NCBI GenBank assembly: GCA_019916065.1 | Contig: CM034244.1 | Coordinates: 35,711,433-35,775,432 of the forward strand | Source: Vitellaria paradoxa | Taxonomy: Eukaryota > Streptophyta > Magnoliopsida > Ericales > Sapotaceae | DNA: 64,000 nucleotides | Direction of reading: 5' to 3' | In this document: positions 11,772 through 22,861 of the stretch, piece by piece | Layout of the letters: every line of letters begins with the position of its first letter | How positions within the stretch are numbered: the stretch's first letter is position 1 | Notes under the pieces: generated by a model | What the model saw: the letters and a program-made list of their open reading frames with translations, nothing else | Database searches by the model: none | What the model was told of the DNA's origin: nothing | Position numbers and translations under genes: made by a program

Positions 11772-12640
11772 AATTTTGAATCTTGGTGGCTGAAGAATCA
11801 TCTTTTGTTTGCATTGTCCTAGTATATGCTGCAAAATGAAGGTGCAATCACTGATGATGAAAATGATAGATAAGCAAAGACAAGGAACAAATTGTTGAAT
11901 GAGCAGTACAAAGCACAATTTTCAGTTTGAAAAACTTGCAAGCTTCGATTATAGGAAATCACTTGAATTGATTACGAGTTCTGCATTCTTTGACTAACAA
12001 TGGTGATTGGACATATAAAGGTCTTCGCAGGCAGAATAATCCTATAAACCTATCACATTGGAAGATCATGCTTATTGTGATTCTGTTTTATGTTGTTGAT
12101 CGATGAGGATTTAAAGTCGTTGGGGTGATGGAATCCTTCTGCTGTTGCTTTTACCTGGTCTATCATCCATATTTGCTCTGAGGTGAAATTCCAGCATTGC
12201 CGCTTGAAGGCCATGAACTGATTGATGCAAATAAATCGTCATTCAAATTGGGCTTGGTGCATCAGCAGCAGAAAACTTTACTTTGCAATCTCATCTGACA
12301 AGTGAGTTAAATATCAATTAAAGGACATTCTTCTGTTGTTCTATTCTTTATACTTACTATGTTGAAAAAAGGGGGGGGTGGGAATCTTAGATGTTGTTGA
12401 AAGATTTTTGGCGTTAGAAAATGAACCAAATGGAATGTAGCCACGAGCCAGTTCTTATATCTTTGCAAGCGAAATTCTCTTCTATGCATCTCTCTCTCTC
12501 TCTCTCTGCGCTTCAGTCACTCAATGTGATACTTTTGAGTTTCTGCATTACAACAATGATTCCTTACTACAGCTGTGGTTGGTTCTTATGCATTCTTTGA
12601 GTGACATAGTTCATGGTGGAATATTGTCAATAGCTACTGA
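11772..12640 (+). other. PPR 3' flank, probably a long untranslated region
   Basis: From the PPR stop to about 12540 the sequence stays closely similar to 48924-49870 in unit B, much better than ordinary intergenic DNA here. No coding frame is conserved. It contains a (CT)n stretch near 12489-12507. A long or alternatively spliced 3' untranslated region is the simplest reading, without direct proof. Confidence 0.45.
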
Positions 12641-12933
12641 GGCCTCGTTTGGTTTGCTGAAAAATAACAAAAAACTCTATAAATCTCTGTTAACTTTATA
12701 TCACATCGAGCGTGGCCTTTAGCTCAGTGGTTAAGAGTCTTTCCTGCCCGCTCATGACTCGAGTTCGAGTCTTCCCCCTCCCCTTAAAAAAAAAAAAAAA
12801 AAAAAATTCACCTTTCAAAAAAAAAAAAAAAAAAAAAACTTTATATCACATCAACTTTTTTCTTTCACTGCACGCATTATGAACTCTCAAATTATTTCAA
12901 TTTATCTCACTTTTTCTTACTCCAAACAACCCC
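12641..12933. mobile_element. Tourist-like MITE interrupted by a SINE
   Basis: Ends GGCCTCGTTTGGTTTGC and TCCAAACAACCCC, flanked by TGA on both sides (12638-12640 and 12934-12936). Unit B shows the empty site (AGCTACGGAGCAGTT near 49917). Removing the nested SINE and one 16-base duplication leaves about 148 bp, the size of the relatives at 5326-5453 and 28224-28380. Confidence 0.85.
12708..12836 (+). mobile_element. tRNA-derived SINE with exact 16-bp target-site duplication
   Basis: A pol III A-box-like stretch (TTAGCTCAGTGGTTAAGAG, 12719-12737) and a B-box-like stretch (GAGTTCGAGTCTT, about 12761-12773) are correctly spaced and followed by two A tracts. The flanks AACTTTATATCACATC at 12692-12707 and 12837-12852 are identical, the signature of LINE-driven retroposition. 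The host sequence is a MITE whose uninterrupted relatives are in the same window. This is not a tRNA gene: there is no cloverleaf 3' half and it ends in poly-A. Confidence 0.9.
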
Positions 12934-12949
12934 TGAGCTGTTGTAGTAA

Positions 12950-13541
12950 GGGCCTGTTTGAAAGCAAAATTTTTATGAATTTTTGGTAATTTTTTTGACA
13001 AAAATTGCTAGGTGCAAATTTTTGTATGTCCGATAAAAATTTAAAAATTTCAACAAATTTTAATAACTTTTGGTTGTTTAATAAAATGTTGTAGAAATTT
13101 TCTAGAATTTTTATGAACTTTTAGAAACTTTTGGTTATTTGGTAAAAAAGTTAGAGAAATTTTTAATAACTTTTGTGCTATGTTTGAAATATATAAATTT
13201 GTGGAAGGAAAAAAATGAAGGGAAATTAGAATTAATAATTTGTCTAATTTTTATACATTTAATCAAGTGAAAATTAAACTTTATTGATAAATATCTATTT
13301 ATTTTAGTCTTATTTTTGGAACTCAATAGCAAAAATGAACTAAGTTTGATTTTTTCACTTTATTTTGCATTCTTACTATTTTTCTTTACTTTTCTTTTCT
13401 ATCTACAAATTTATGTTTCAAACATAGTCTTGAGGTGTTACCAAAGCCCAAAAAAAGTTAAAAAAGAAAAAAATTATAAAAAAAAAAGAGAAAAAATTAA
13501 AGTTACTAAAATTTTTTCTTTTTTTAAGTTCCAAACGGGTC
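12950..13541. mobile_element. MITE with TAA target duplication, containing a second nested MITE
   Basis: Ends GGGCCTGTTTGAAA and TTCCAAACGGGTC, flanked by TAA at 12947-12949 and 13542-13544. A different inverted-repeat element sits inside at 13178-13427. The whole block is missing at the matching place in unit B (near 49925). Confidence 0.7.
13178..13427. mobile_element. Nested MITE, perfect 12-bp inverted repeats
   Basis: Left end CTATGTTTGAAA and right end TTTCAAACATAG are perfect inverted complements. A related element begins at 46155 (TATGTTTGGAACGTG) and ends with TTTCAAACATAG near 46403, and another begins near 8322. Short ORFs here are fortuitous. Confidence 0.75.
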
Positions 13542-13544
13542 TAA

Positions 13545-14528
13545 CGCTGCGTTTGTTTGCAGGAGTAGAAAAGGGGATAAGGGTGTGTAGTCCATGGCGC
13601 CCACTAATGCAGTATTTGCTGTGCCATTTGAAATGGCGGATGATTAAGTCAGCTGGATGAGCAATCTGGCAAAATGGCGAATGGGCAATCTCTGGGGAGT
13701 GGTGGCATTACACATTCCCACTCCCGGATTTGTTTCTCACCAAAATCTAAAAGTTCAAAATTATTTTTTATTACATCTCATATCAACTCACATTTTTTAT
13801 TCTATTTTTTATACCATCAAATAGATATCAAAAAAATAATTTCACATAAAAAATTAATTTTATATTATTTAATCTCATATATTATTTTATAAAATTACTT
13901 ATACCTCATTGTTTAATCCCCGAATCAAACATAGCCCAAGTACTTATGCTTTCCCTTTTACCCTCGGTCGTTGGAGTTCACTTGCCGTCCAAGGTTTGTT
14001 GCCAAGCTCTAAGCGTACCATGCCGAGATCATCACTCAAGTCGCAGCCGAGAATCAAGTATCACTCAGGGCATACTTTCATCGTAGGTTCGTTTGAAACT
14101 CTAAAATTTTTAAATTTTTTTGATTAAATTTTATTATGTATTATTTTTACATCACTTTAATATTAATTTTAATTTTTTTAATTTTTTCAAAACTCCAAAC
14201 ACCCTCATAATTGTCTTTTATTGAAGACCTTATTTTCAATTTATCTTGTATGCTTTGAGAGTATAATAAAGTTTGGTTTAATGAGCTGAGTTTCAACATA
14301 TTTCAAATGTCTTTTAAATTTTAACAAAATAAAATCAATAAGCATTTACAGAAATTGTATTTATTACTTACGAATATAATTATGGTTCCGTTTGAAGTTA
14401 AACAAAATAAAATAAAATTCTATAAATTTCTATAAATATAAATTACGAAACAGTAAAGTTTAAATTCTTCATATATTGTACGAATTACACTACATTTACT
14501 TTTATAATTTTATTTTATTTTTTACACT

Positions 14529-14561
<33 letters not shown>

Positions 14562-15459
14562 GAGTAGGCAATTTATTTTTTTTTTCTCCCGACTTTTATA
14601 GTTGAAATGTTTTTGAACTCTCTCGGATTCTTCACTTTTGATTTATGTAATGATTGAAAAAGGTCTTTTGACTCATTTAGTGGGGCAAGTGATCATGGCA
14701 AACTTTTAAAGCCCGCTCAAAACAAATTGGGGAACGTAAAAGGAAGAGGGGGAGGGGGGTTTATTTTAATTTATGTCTCTTTGCTCACATCAAAATTATA
14801 AATTATCTGATTAAAATTAAATAATTTATAATAAAATTAAAATTTTAAAATTTAATTTTATTATAAGTCATCTAATTTTAATCGAACGGATCACAATTAC
14901 AAGATCACAAAACTAATATTTGGATAATTTTAACCGGATTTTGGGAACTAACATTTTATAGTAATGATAATTAATTATCCGGAGCTAATATTGCCACTTT
15001 AAAAAAAGATCTCGACATTTTATTATAAAAAAAAAACTATTCACTCACTTGATCTAACCCCAAATAAGGAAAATTTTTGGAGTGAAAATATTAATTTTCT
15101 AAATTATATTTTATAAAAATATAAAATTGTGCGTGCTATCTGATGAAAATTATTGCAGAGATCAGTGTTGATATTGCAAAACAATAATAACAATACAATT
15201 TCACAATTTTATTGATTTAATTTTGTACTTTAGAAAATTAAAAAAAATCAATTTAAAAATACTCTCAAAATATTCGAAAATAAGGTTTCTTCCAGGACTT
15301 AGATGGTGCTATACAAATCAAATCGAGGTCTTTTATAAGTAACGTACAAAGGAAACTCTAAAACTTTTCAAAAAAAAAAAAAAAAAAAACTCTAAAAATA
15401 AGGGGCAAAAATTATATTGATTGTTATATTAGTTAACTACTTATAACAATCTACTTTTA
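13545..15459. other. Intergenic, transposon debris
   Basis: 13545-13940 looks like another inverted-repeat element (GCTGCGTTTGTTTG at the left, CAAACATAGCCC at the right). 14090-14215 and 14390-14530 are further AT-rich MITE remnants. 14560-15320 aligns with 50095-50840 in unit B. No gene is seen. Confidence 0.5.
14535..14561. repeat. (AT)n microsatellite
   Basis: A run of about 13 AT dinucleotides. It is absent from the matching unit B position. Confidence 0.9.
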
Positions 15460-15914
15460 GAGTGTATTTGGTGTGATAAAAAATGAGATAAAATGTAGTT
15501 TGAAAAATTTTTTTGTATTTGGTATGCACATTTTAAATCGCGTTTCGACGAATTGAATTTCTATTTGGATGGATTCAAAATTTTGTATCAGTCATGACTT
15601 CTTTGCATTATAATCTGTCGGATTTCTACAATTTGTTTGGACAGAAGTTGGCTGTGCAAATCCGATGGAACGATTTCTACAATCCGTCAGAACAATTTCT
15701 ACGACCCCATAAAAAATAGTTGTCATTCGGTAGTTTGGGAGTTTATGATGAAAATGGTTAAAAATTTTTACTATTTGATTAACCAAATTGTAGTTATCTA
15801 TTTTTTTTAAAAGGTATTAAACTTTTTTTAAATTTCGAAAAGGTAAGAATGTGTAAAACTGTAATAGAGATTTTTCAGAGATTTTCACTAAATTTTTATG
15901 CACCAAATAAGCCC
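15460..15914. mobile_element. MITE, family D, 455 bp
   Basis: Ends GAGTGTATTTGGTG and CACCAAATAAGCCC (imperfect inverted repeats) with TTA on both sides (15457-15459 and 15915-15917). The interior has repeated phrases around TTTCTACAATCCGTC. A larger member of the same family is at 32395-33440. The minus-strand frame at 15592-15786 is not a gene. Confidence 0.75.
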
Positions 15915-16432
15915 TTAATAGTTAAAATTTAAAATTATATCTCTTATTTTAAAATATTTATTACAACTAAATCTTTTAGTTCAACTAACTGTTAATGATA
16001 AATTGAAAATAGTGTGATCAATGCAAAAAAAATCTTACACTTTTAGATTATATAAAACATCTAAAACACCTTTTCAATCTTCAAATATTAAAGAATAAAG
16101 ATTTTACTTATTAAATTATATTCCAGCTCTATTTCTAAAATTAAATAAAATGTTTAAAAATAAAAAATAATAAAATAAAGCAAAAATATTACAAATTATT
16201 CTCGTAATACAATTTTATTTATTTATTTTTTACTTTTGAAGATTTTAAGAGCATTTTATGCTTTCTATATATTTTAAAAATGTAAAACAGACATATCATA
16301 TTATTTTTATATGTGACCATACTACTTTTAATTTAATATTGACACTGGATTGATGAAACAATTTAATTGTGATAAATATTTTAGATTAAAAAGGTATGAG
16401 TAGAAACTTAAATGTTGAGGGTAATTATTATA
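15915..16432. other. Intergenic, AT-rich
   Basis: Very AT-rich with no coding frame, no convincing inverted-repeat ends and no clear unit B counterpart. Confidence 0.5.
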
Positions 16433-16581
16433 TTTTTTTTTTTGGAAAGAAAAGAATTTTTTTTGTGCTTCTTATTGTTTTTTGGGGAGAGGGTGCCCAC
16501 ACCTAGATTTTAACCTGGGGTGGGTGAAGGGTGAGTTTTTGGTATATCAGCTCTTCCACTAAGTTATATGTGTTCTCAAGA
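16433..16581 (-). mobile_element. Probable tRNA-derived SINE, minus strand
   Basis: On the minus strand there is an A-box-like ACTTAGTGGAAGAGC followed by a B-box-like CAGGTTAAAATCTAGG and an A-rich tail (a poly-T run at 16432-16445 on the plus strand). The flanks TAATTATTATA (16422-16432) and TAATTATTTATA (16582-16593) look like a slightly decayed target duplication. This sequence is absent from the matching region of unit B. Confidence 0.65.
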
Positions 16582-17179
16582 TAATTATTTATAATTTACT
16601 TAAGGAGAAGCAATATGTAATGTACTAAAACTAATGATTTAAGTGATATCACATAATTGTGGACTTGGTGAGGTGAACATCATATTTGATGTTAAACATG
16701 TGACATCGAGTTGTAAACTATTTAATCAAAATCGATCAAATAGTTCACAATAAAAATAAATTTAAAAATTTTAAACAAAAAAATTTAAATTTATTTTTAT
16801 TGTACAATTCACAACTTCAACATTACATAACTAACGTCAAAATAATGTTAGCCAGTACATTTTGCATAACTGTTCACATTTTTTTTTAATAGAACACTTA
16901 AGTCCACAAATCAAGTCAAAAAACTTAGTTTGGAGATTGAGACTATAAATCCACGCACACTAACACGAACTCCCGATGTGTTCACAAATTTACAACACCA
17001 AAACTTGGTAATTTATCTTATAACTACCATACAACCACAAAAAGGCAAACTACGAGGCACTAGTACAAATTAATTGTACACAATTTTACATCACCAAAAC
17101 TTAATCTAACAATAACCTGCACTAGAAACATCATAAAATTACAAAAAAGAAACAGAAGATCTCAGTCTTCCTTCCATGA

Positions 17180-17563
17180 TCACCTACTTAGCAAAGGAAA
17201 CCAACTCTCTTGGAGCTTGGACTGGTAAGAGATCATGAAAATAAGGAACAACAGTAGAGCCGCAACGCCCCACGGAGACCCTCCTGCCCGGTGAAATGAA
17301 TCCTGCTCTGGTAACGAGATAACGAAGGGGACTCGCCGGCGGTCTTCGCTGGATAGCCAATGCACAACAAGCAGCAGCACAACTGGAGCAGCCATGAGGA
17401 TGAACTTGAGCTGGTCCATCAAGCCCTCAACCATGGACTCGTAGTTTATGTACCATGTGAGGCCCAGGATAGAGAAGACTGCGGCGAGGAGGAAGAAGAA
17501 GGGGGTGGGAAGATACAGATATTGGAGATAGTCATAGTAGGAGTTGTGATAATACCTAGCCAT
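17180..17563 (-). CDS. Small three-helix membrane protein, 127 aa (copy A)
   Basis: A single-exon frame starting MARYYHNSYYDYLQYLYL. The hydrophobic stretches at residues 21-39, 54-70 and 98-112 each fit a membrane helix. Between helices 2 and 3 lies a basic/acidic loop (HWLSSEDRRRVPF) and a conserved HRAGGSPWG. I do not recognise a functional family; it resembles short, uncharacterised plant transmembrane proteins. The unit B copy differs at only about 7 of 127 residues and its frame is also fully open, which argues for real coding function. The upstream sequence has a TATA box. No signal peptide cleavage site is obvious. Function unknown. Confidence 0.82.
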   Translation of the reverse strand: MARYYHNSYYDYLQYLYLPTPFFFLLAAVFSILGLTWYINYESMVEGLMDQLKFILMAAPVVLLLVVHWLSSEDRRRVPFVISLPEQDSFHRAGGSPWGVAALLLFLIFMISYQSKLQESWFPLLSR

Positions 17564-17665
17564 GGCCTGGAATTTGGGAGAGGTTGAAGATGAGAACTGT
17601 TTTTGATGGAGTTTCTAATGATTTGTTTGTGCGGAGGAAGGGAGTAGGAAAACTGAGGGAAGATG

Positions 17666-17675
17666 CAATTTATAG
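17666..17675 (-). promoter_or_regulatory. TATA box of the membrane-protein gene (copy A)
   Basis: The minus-strand CTATAAATTG lies about 100 bases upstream of the start codon and is preserved at the same place in copy B (52225-52234). The leader between box and ATG is shorter here by about 65 bases. Confidence 0.7.
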
Positions 17676-17699
17676 AAGTGTAGCACTTTTTTTGAGTAT

Positions 17700-20600
17700 T
17701 ATGCCAAAGTGAATGAGGAGGTTCTAAATTGGAATTTAACTTTAAAAATTAATGTTATATTTTTAATTTTTAGATTCTTACGAGAATTTATTAAATGGAT
17801 AGAAATATTATAACCTTGACCGTTTGATTATTTTTCATAAGAATTCAAAAATTAAAAGTATAATTTTACCTCATACACTTGTATTTCAATTTTAAAAATT
17901 CTTAATCCATCTGAAGCTCATTAATGCTATAAAAGGGTACCCTGATTATCACAAATCTGGAGGAATTCAAATTTACGTAGTGTACATTTACAATGTAAAA
18001 AGTTAATATAAATTATTACACATGCCAGTCTCATAATGTATGGAGTGTATAAAAAAATTAGAATTTTATGACAATTTATATAGATTTATAGAGAATATAT
18101 TTGTCTATCTCCTTATAAAGAGATTTTGTAAGTATTTATTCATGAAATTTGTTAACAAAAAAGAAAATAAAAATAATTTGTGTATATTAATTTGTATGAA
18201 TAATAGAAGAAAATAAATGCACTTATTTTTCTTAAAAAATAAACAGTTATTTACTTTTTCATTTGTCTTATGGTTAAGAGTTCGTTCGAATCTCTACAAA
18301 ATTTTATAAATTTTTATAAAATTAAAAATTTTTTTACTCATTACATAAATTACGAAATTATAAATTTTAAAAATTTATACTAATTTTTATAATTTCAAAC
18401 ATTATCTCAATCAATAAAAATATTCTTCTCCAAAATTCAGATATATATAGCATTAAAAGCACTTTATGGGATGTTTGCTTTATCAAAACCCATCACAACT
18501 TATCCATTTTTTATTAATTTTTTTTGTATTTATTTGATTAAATTTTAACATATATCAATTTTACATTAATTTTTTACACTCTTGTGGTACTTTTTGTTTA
18601 CTGTCTATAATCAATTGTTGTTGTAGTGAAAAATGGAGTCGTGCTTGCGTCATTGGGATTTTGAAGTATCCTGGCTGATAATGATCGACATCGATATCAA
18701 CAAAAACTTACAAGAACATCTGTGGACTTTTGGATGGCTAAGATCCTTTCGTGCAAAGTGATTAACCAATGTAACGGTGCCACATGCGACCGACCATAGA
18801 GCGGGATCACGCGGGTTTGAAGGAATATTATAGAAAAAGGTGTGTGGTAGGCAAAGGTGAACCTAAAATTGGGTGCTCTGTTGCCTTTGTACTCTTTAGT
18901 CCTTTTCCTCTAAGCTTTTTCTTTAAGCTTTTCCTTTTATGTTAAATGAGCCAAATTTTAACATATTTTGTGTTTATCTTGTATGGGTTGTATGATTTAT
19001 CAAAACAAAAAAAAAAATTTATTTTTTGTAATTTTTTAATTAAAATTCCTTAAATATTAATTTTATACTAATTTTTATTTTTATTTTTTTTCATTTAAAC
19101 ACTAACATAAAACTCTTTACAATTCGTTTCGCTAAAAAAGGAAAATGTTTTTTCTTTTGAAGTTTTTTTTTTGTCTTATTTGATTTTTTTATTGAAATTT
19201 AATTTTTATTAAAAAATGTAACTTTTAGGCAAATCCCATTTATAAAAAAAATTAATTTTTTCGTTGTTTTTCACAAAATGATTAGTTTTTATTTAAACGA
19301 ACGTGAAATTTTCATTTTTATTTTTTTAAAAACAGAATTATTTCATCAAAAAGTTACATACTTTAAAAAAATTTAATAAAAAATTATAAGAGATGAAAAA
19401 AATTACAAAGACAAGAAAAAAAAGGTAATATATATATATCTAATTATTTTTTAGCCGAACGATGACATCTTTTTTTTTTATCAATATCTAGTTTGCTTGA
19501 TCAATATTGTTCACATCGAAATCATACTTAATTTGGTGCGATGAATTTTGTTGAAAAATAATAAAAATTTCTAAAAATTTAAAATTGTTTTTATAAATTT
19601 ATATATCTTTATATATCTCAAAATTTTTTACAAATCTCAATAAATTTTTTATAAACTCCAACAATATTCCACAAATCCCAATAATTTTTTTACAAATATC
19701 AAACATTTTTTCACGACTTTTAATAAATTCTGATATAAAATTATTTCACCGGACCAAAACAACCGTTTGAACGGTTTTTTCTTAAAAAAATTGACGCAAA
19801 GATTAAAAATTTTCATTATTTATCTCTTAAAAAAATAATTTGATAATTACAAATTAAATTCTAAAAAATTATTCAAATTATACTTTTTATTGTTTTCAAT
19901 TACTATTTTTATTCAAACGCTTCCAAAACTGCCATTGAGACCCTGTTTAGTGACACTAAAAGTCATCAAAATTTGTCAATTTTAACTAATTTTTATACTT
20001 ACATCCAATTAAATTATTTCACAAATCACCTTTATGTCACATTTTTTTATTATTTTATTGTACTTTTTAATTAATTTTTTTGTCTATTAAACACGCTGAC
20101 TATAAATGAGAGAGGTGATGGGACGCGAAAGACAACTCATATTAATTGTGCATTCTAATTATTACACTTATTTAAATTTTAATTGAGGTACCCTTAGATT
20201 TTTAGTAATAGTAATAATAAAAAGTTTGGAAATTCATATACATATACATATATATGTATATATATATTTGGCAATGTGAGGCCTTAAACTCTGTTTAGAA
20301 AGTCCTAATTTTTAGTCATTTAATTTTTTTTATTTTTTTAAAATATCAATTTTATCTTTTTATATTTTAAACTTTTTTTAAATCATAAAAAATACTATAT
20401 TGACAAAAAGTTAAATAAACTCTTTTTACTTTCTAAACTAAGTCTTATATGTGTTACATTTGTTAAAATTTCACTAGTGTTTGTATTTGTTATTCTATTT
20501 ATAAATTAATAACCATTTAATATTAAATTTATAAATGAGAAGCAAATTAAATGAGATTAACCTCACATTACCACAAATTAAATTAACAAATTTTTAATTA

Positions 20601-22599
20601 TTATAACTAAAATATAAAAGTAATCTGATAAAAAATTGAGAGATGTAAAATATAATTTACCTTCTCAACTATTAATTAATCCGGCAACCATTTGTAACAA
20701 ATATGCTATTCTCGTGAACTACCTGAGTTTTACTCTTCACATGGAGTAAATATATTTTCATTCGAAGTGTGGTGCCTTTCAAACCTCATTGTAAATTAGC
20801 CTGGAGATCTTTGATTCAAGGAACCAAATTAGTTGTTCCAATTGCCAGATTTCATTACCAAGGGATGGTTTGGGCGCAATAAAAAAAAAAAGTAAAATTT
20901 TATATATATATTTTTTTGGCACAAGACATTTTAATGAATAGTTGAGCACTTGTTAAAATTTATAAAAATTAATTAAAATTGATTCAAATTGAAAAATTGG
21001 TAAAAATTATCATTTTATTTTATTTTTTTAGTGAGCCAAACTCCACCAAAATAGAAGTGGATTGTTATTATGCTCGTACTTAAAATACCAACTATTAATA
21101 TTTTAAGACTCTGCTTGGAGTTTAATGAATTACTAAAAAATTTTAGAAAACTACTTTAAATTTTTATACATTACAAAAATTATGGAGTTATAATTTTTAT
21201 TAATCTATACTTATTACTTGTCACTCTAAACGGGCCTTGATTTTGATATAATTAAATTCTATTAAATTATATATATATATATATTTGTATGTATAGGTAT
21301 TGACATCTTGACAGTGTCTTTCATACATGATTGTATATATGGATCACACATTGACTCACGACTATTTTTGTCTTAAGCTATCATTATTAGACCAGATGTA
21401 AGGAAATCAAACACCAACGTGGACCGAATATAATTAATCTCACCCCGATTGTTTTGGTTAGATTCACATTAGCCCTAGGCTTAGTTTTGAAATTATCAGA
21501 TTTTTTTTTATCATGAAATTATTAGATAATTTTTTTACTAAAATTTTTTTATTGAATAATCTTTAAACATGTTACTCATCTTCTTTAAAAATTTATATAA
21601 AAATTTTTCAAAATAAAAAAAATACAAAGTAAAGACCAAAAAAAATAATTTACTTGATGAAAAAGATTGTAAATGTGTCTAACGTCAATTTTAATATCAG
21701 TTTTGTTCGAATGAACCAAAATCAATACTAACAGATTTGTTCTAACATTTATATCTATTTTTGTGATTTATTGATTATACTACAAACATTAAAAAATCAT
21801 CCAAATTACATTTTATATAAATTTTTATGATTGCGAACAAACTCTTAATGACAACTCACAATTTTTTTCTTTTTCACTGACAACTTAATCTAAATTATTG
21901 AATTAAAATTTAATCACCAAACGGTCCATTTGGTAAGATGTAAAATATTGAAAAATTTAAAAAATTTTTAAAACTTTTTATAAATTATTCATTTTTTATC
22001 TTAATGTATGAATTATGAATTCATAAATTATTACTAATTATCTCACTTTTTGTCGCTCTAAACGCCCTTTAAATATAGTTAAACTACCGAAGCAAGCAAG
22101 AGGTACCTTTCAAGATAAACCAAAAAAAAAAAAAACAAAAAGGAGATAGAGGAATCGTGGCATAAAATTTTAATTTAAAAATATATAAATATATTTGAAT
22201 TATCAAATTAAGATATATATATATAGGGCATTTGAAATGATCAAAAATAATGAAAAATGTAATTTGAGTAATTTTTTAGCATTTGACCCGCATTCATTAC
22301 ATCACATTTTTCAGATATAAATAGTAAAATTTTTTAATTTTTGTGTCAACTTTTTTAAAAGAAAACCGTTCAAATAATTTTTTTGATCTATCAGAACATT
22401 TTTATATTATAATTCATTAAAAATTGTTAAAAAATTTTAAAGATTTGTAAAAAAATTATTGATATTTATAAAATATTATTGGAGTTGGCAAAAAATTTAT
22501 TTATAGTCATAAAAAATTATTGAGACATATAAATATGTTAAAAAATTTTTAAATTTTAAAAAATTTTGAGAGTATTTCAAGTCAAATTATTACCATCGG
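17700..22599. other. Intergenic, alignable with unit B
   Basis: There is no gene-like frame. 18600-18900 is noticeably better conserved with unit B (53190-53530) than its flanks. MITE remnants: about 18476-18605, 19937-20100, 21108-21236 and 21920-22072 (the first two of one AT-rich family ending in CCAAAC-like motifs, the last two of family A). The remainder is A/T-rich sequence. Confidence 0.5.
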
Positions 22600-22815
22600 C
22601 AACTCGGTTTCAAAGGTTGTTGGTTGAGGGATGATTGATTGACATATGTCTAGTAGTTGCATCGGAGAGTCACATCCAACCATCTCCTAAATGGATTGTG
22701 GGGGCCAACAGTAGGCAGTGGAGCTCCACCTGTGCTTCTCCTAGGTCTTTAGAGTTAAATCTGACAACTATAACTTTGACCACAACGAGTTGGACCGTAA
22801 ACATAAAGTGCGTGT
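22600..22815. other. Conserved GC-richer non-coding island (copy A)
   Basis: About 215 bases align almost base for base with 58905-59115 in unit B, while both sides are poorly conserved. The short plus-strand frame 22635-22817 is not preserved in unit B. A regulatory element, an RNA or an old gene fragment are all possible. Confidence 0.4.
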
Positions 22816-22861
22816 GACAGTCTCAATTTTATTTTATTTTTTGTTTTTTGTTGTTGATATT

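Noticed and set aside
12719..12780. Possible tRNA gene
   Set aside because: A- and B-box-like motifs are present but there is no cloverleaf. It ends in poly-A and sits between exact 16-base direct repeats, so it is a SINE.
13674..14127. Two plus-strand ORFs of 72 codons
   Set aside because: Inside AT-rich MITE-like sequence, not preserved in unit B, no motif.
17360..17587. Plus-strand ORF (75 codons) over the membrane-protein gene
   Set aside because: It is also open in unit B (51858-52085), but only because both copies of the minus-strand gene are highly similar; it lacks a hydrophobic core or motif, and the minus-strand frame has much better protein character.
22635..22817. 60-codon plus-strand ORF in the conserved island
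   Set aside because: Indels in the unit B copy break the frame, so coding is not the reason for conservation.
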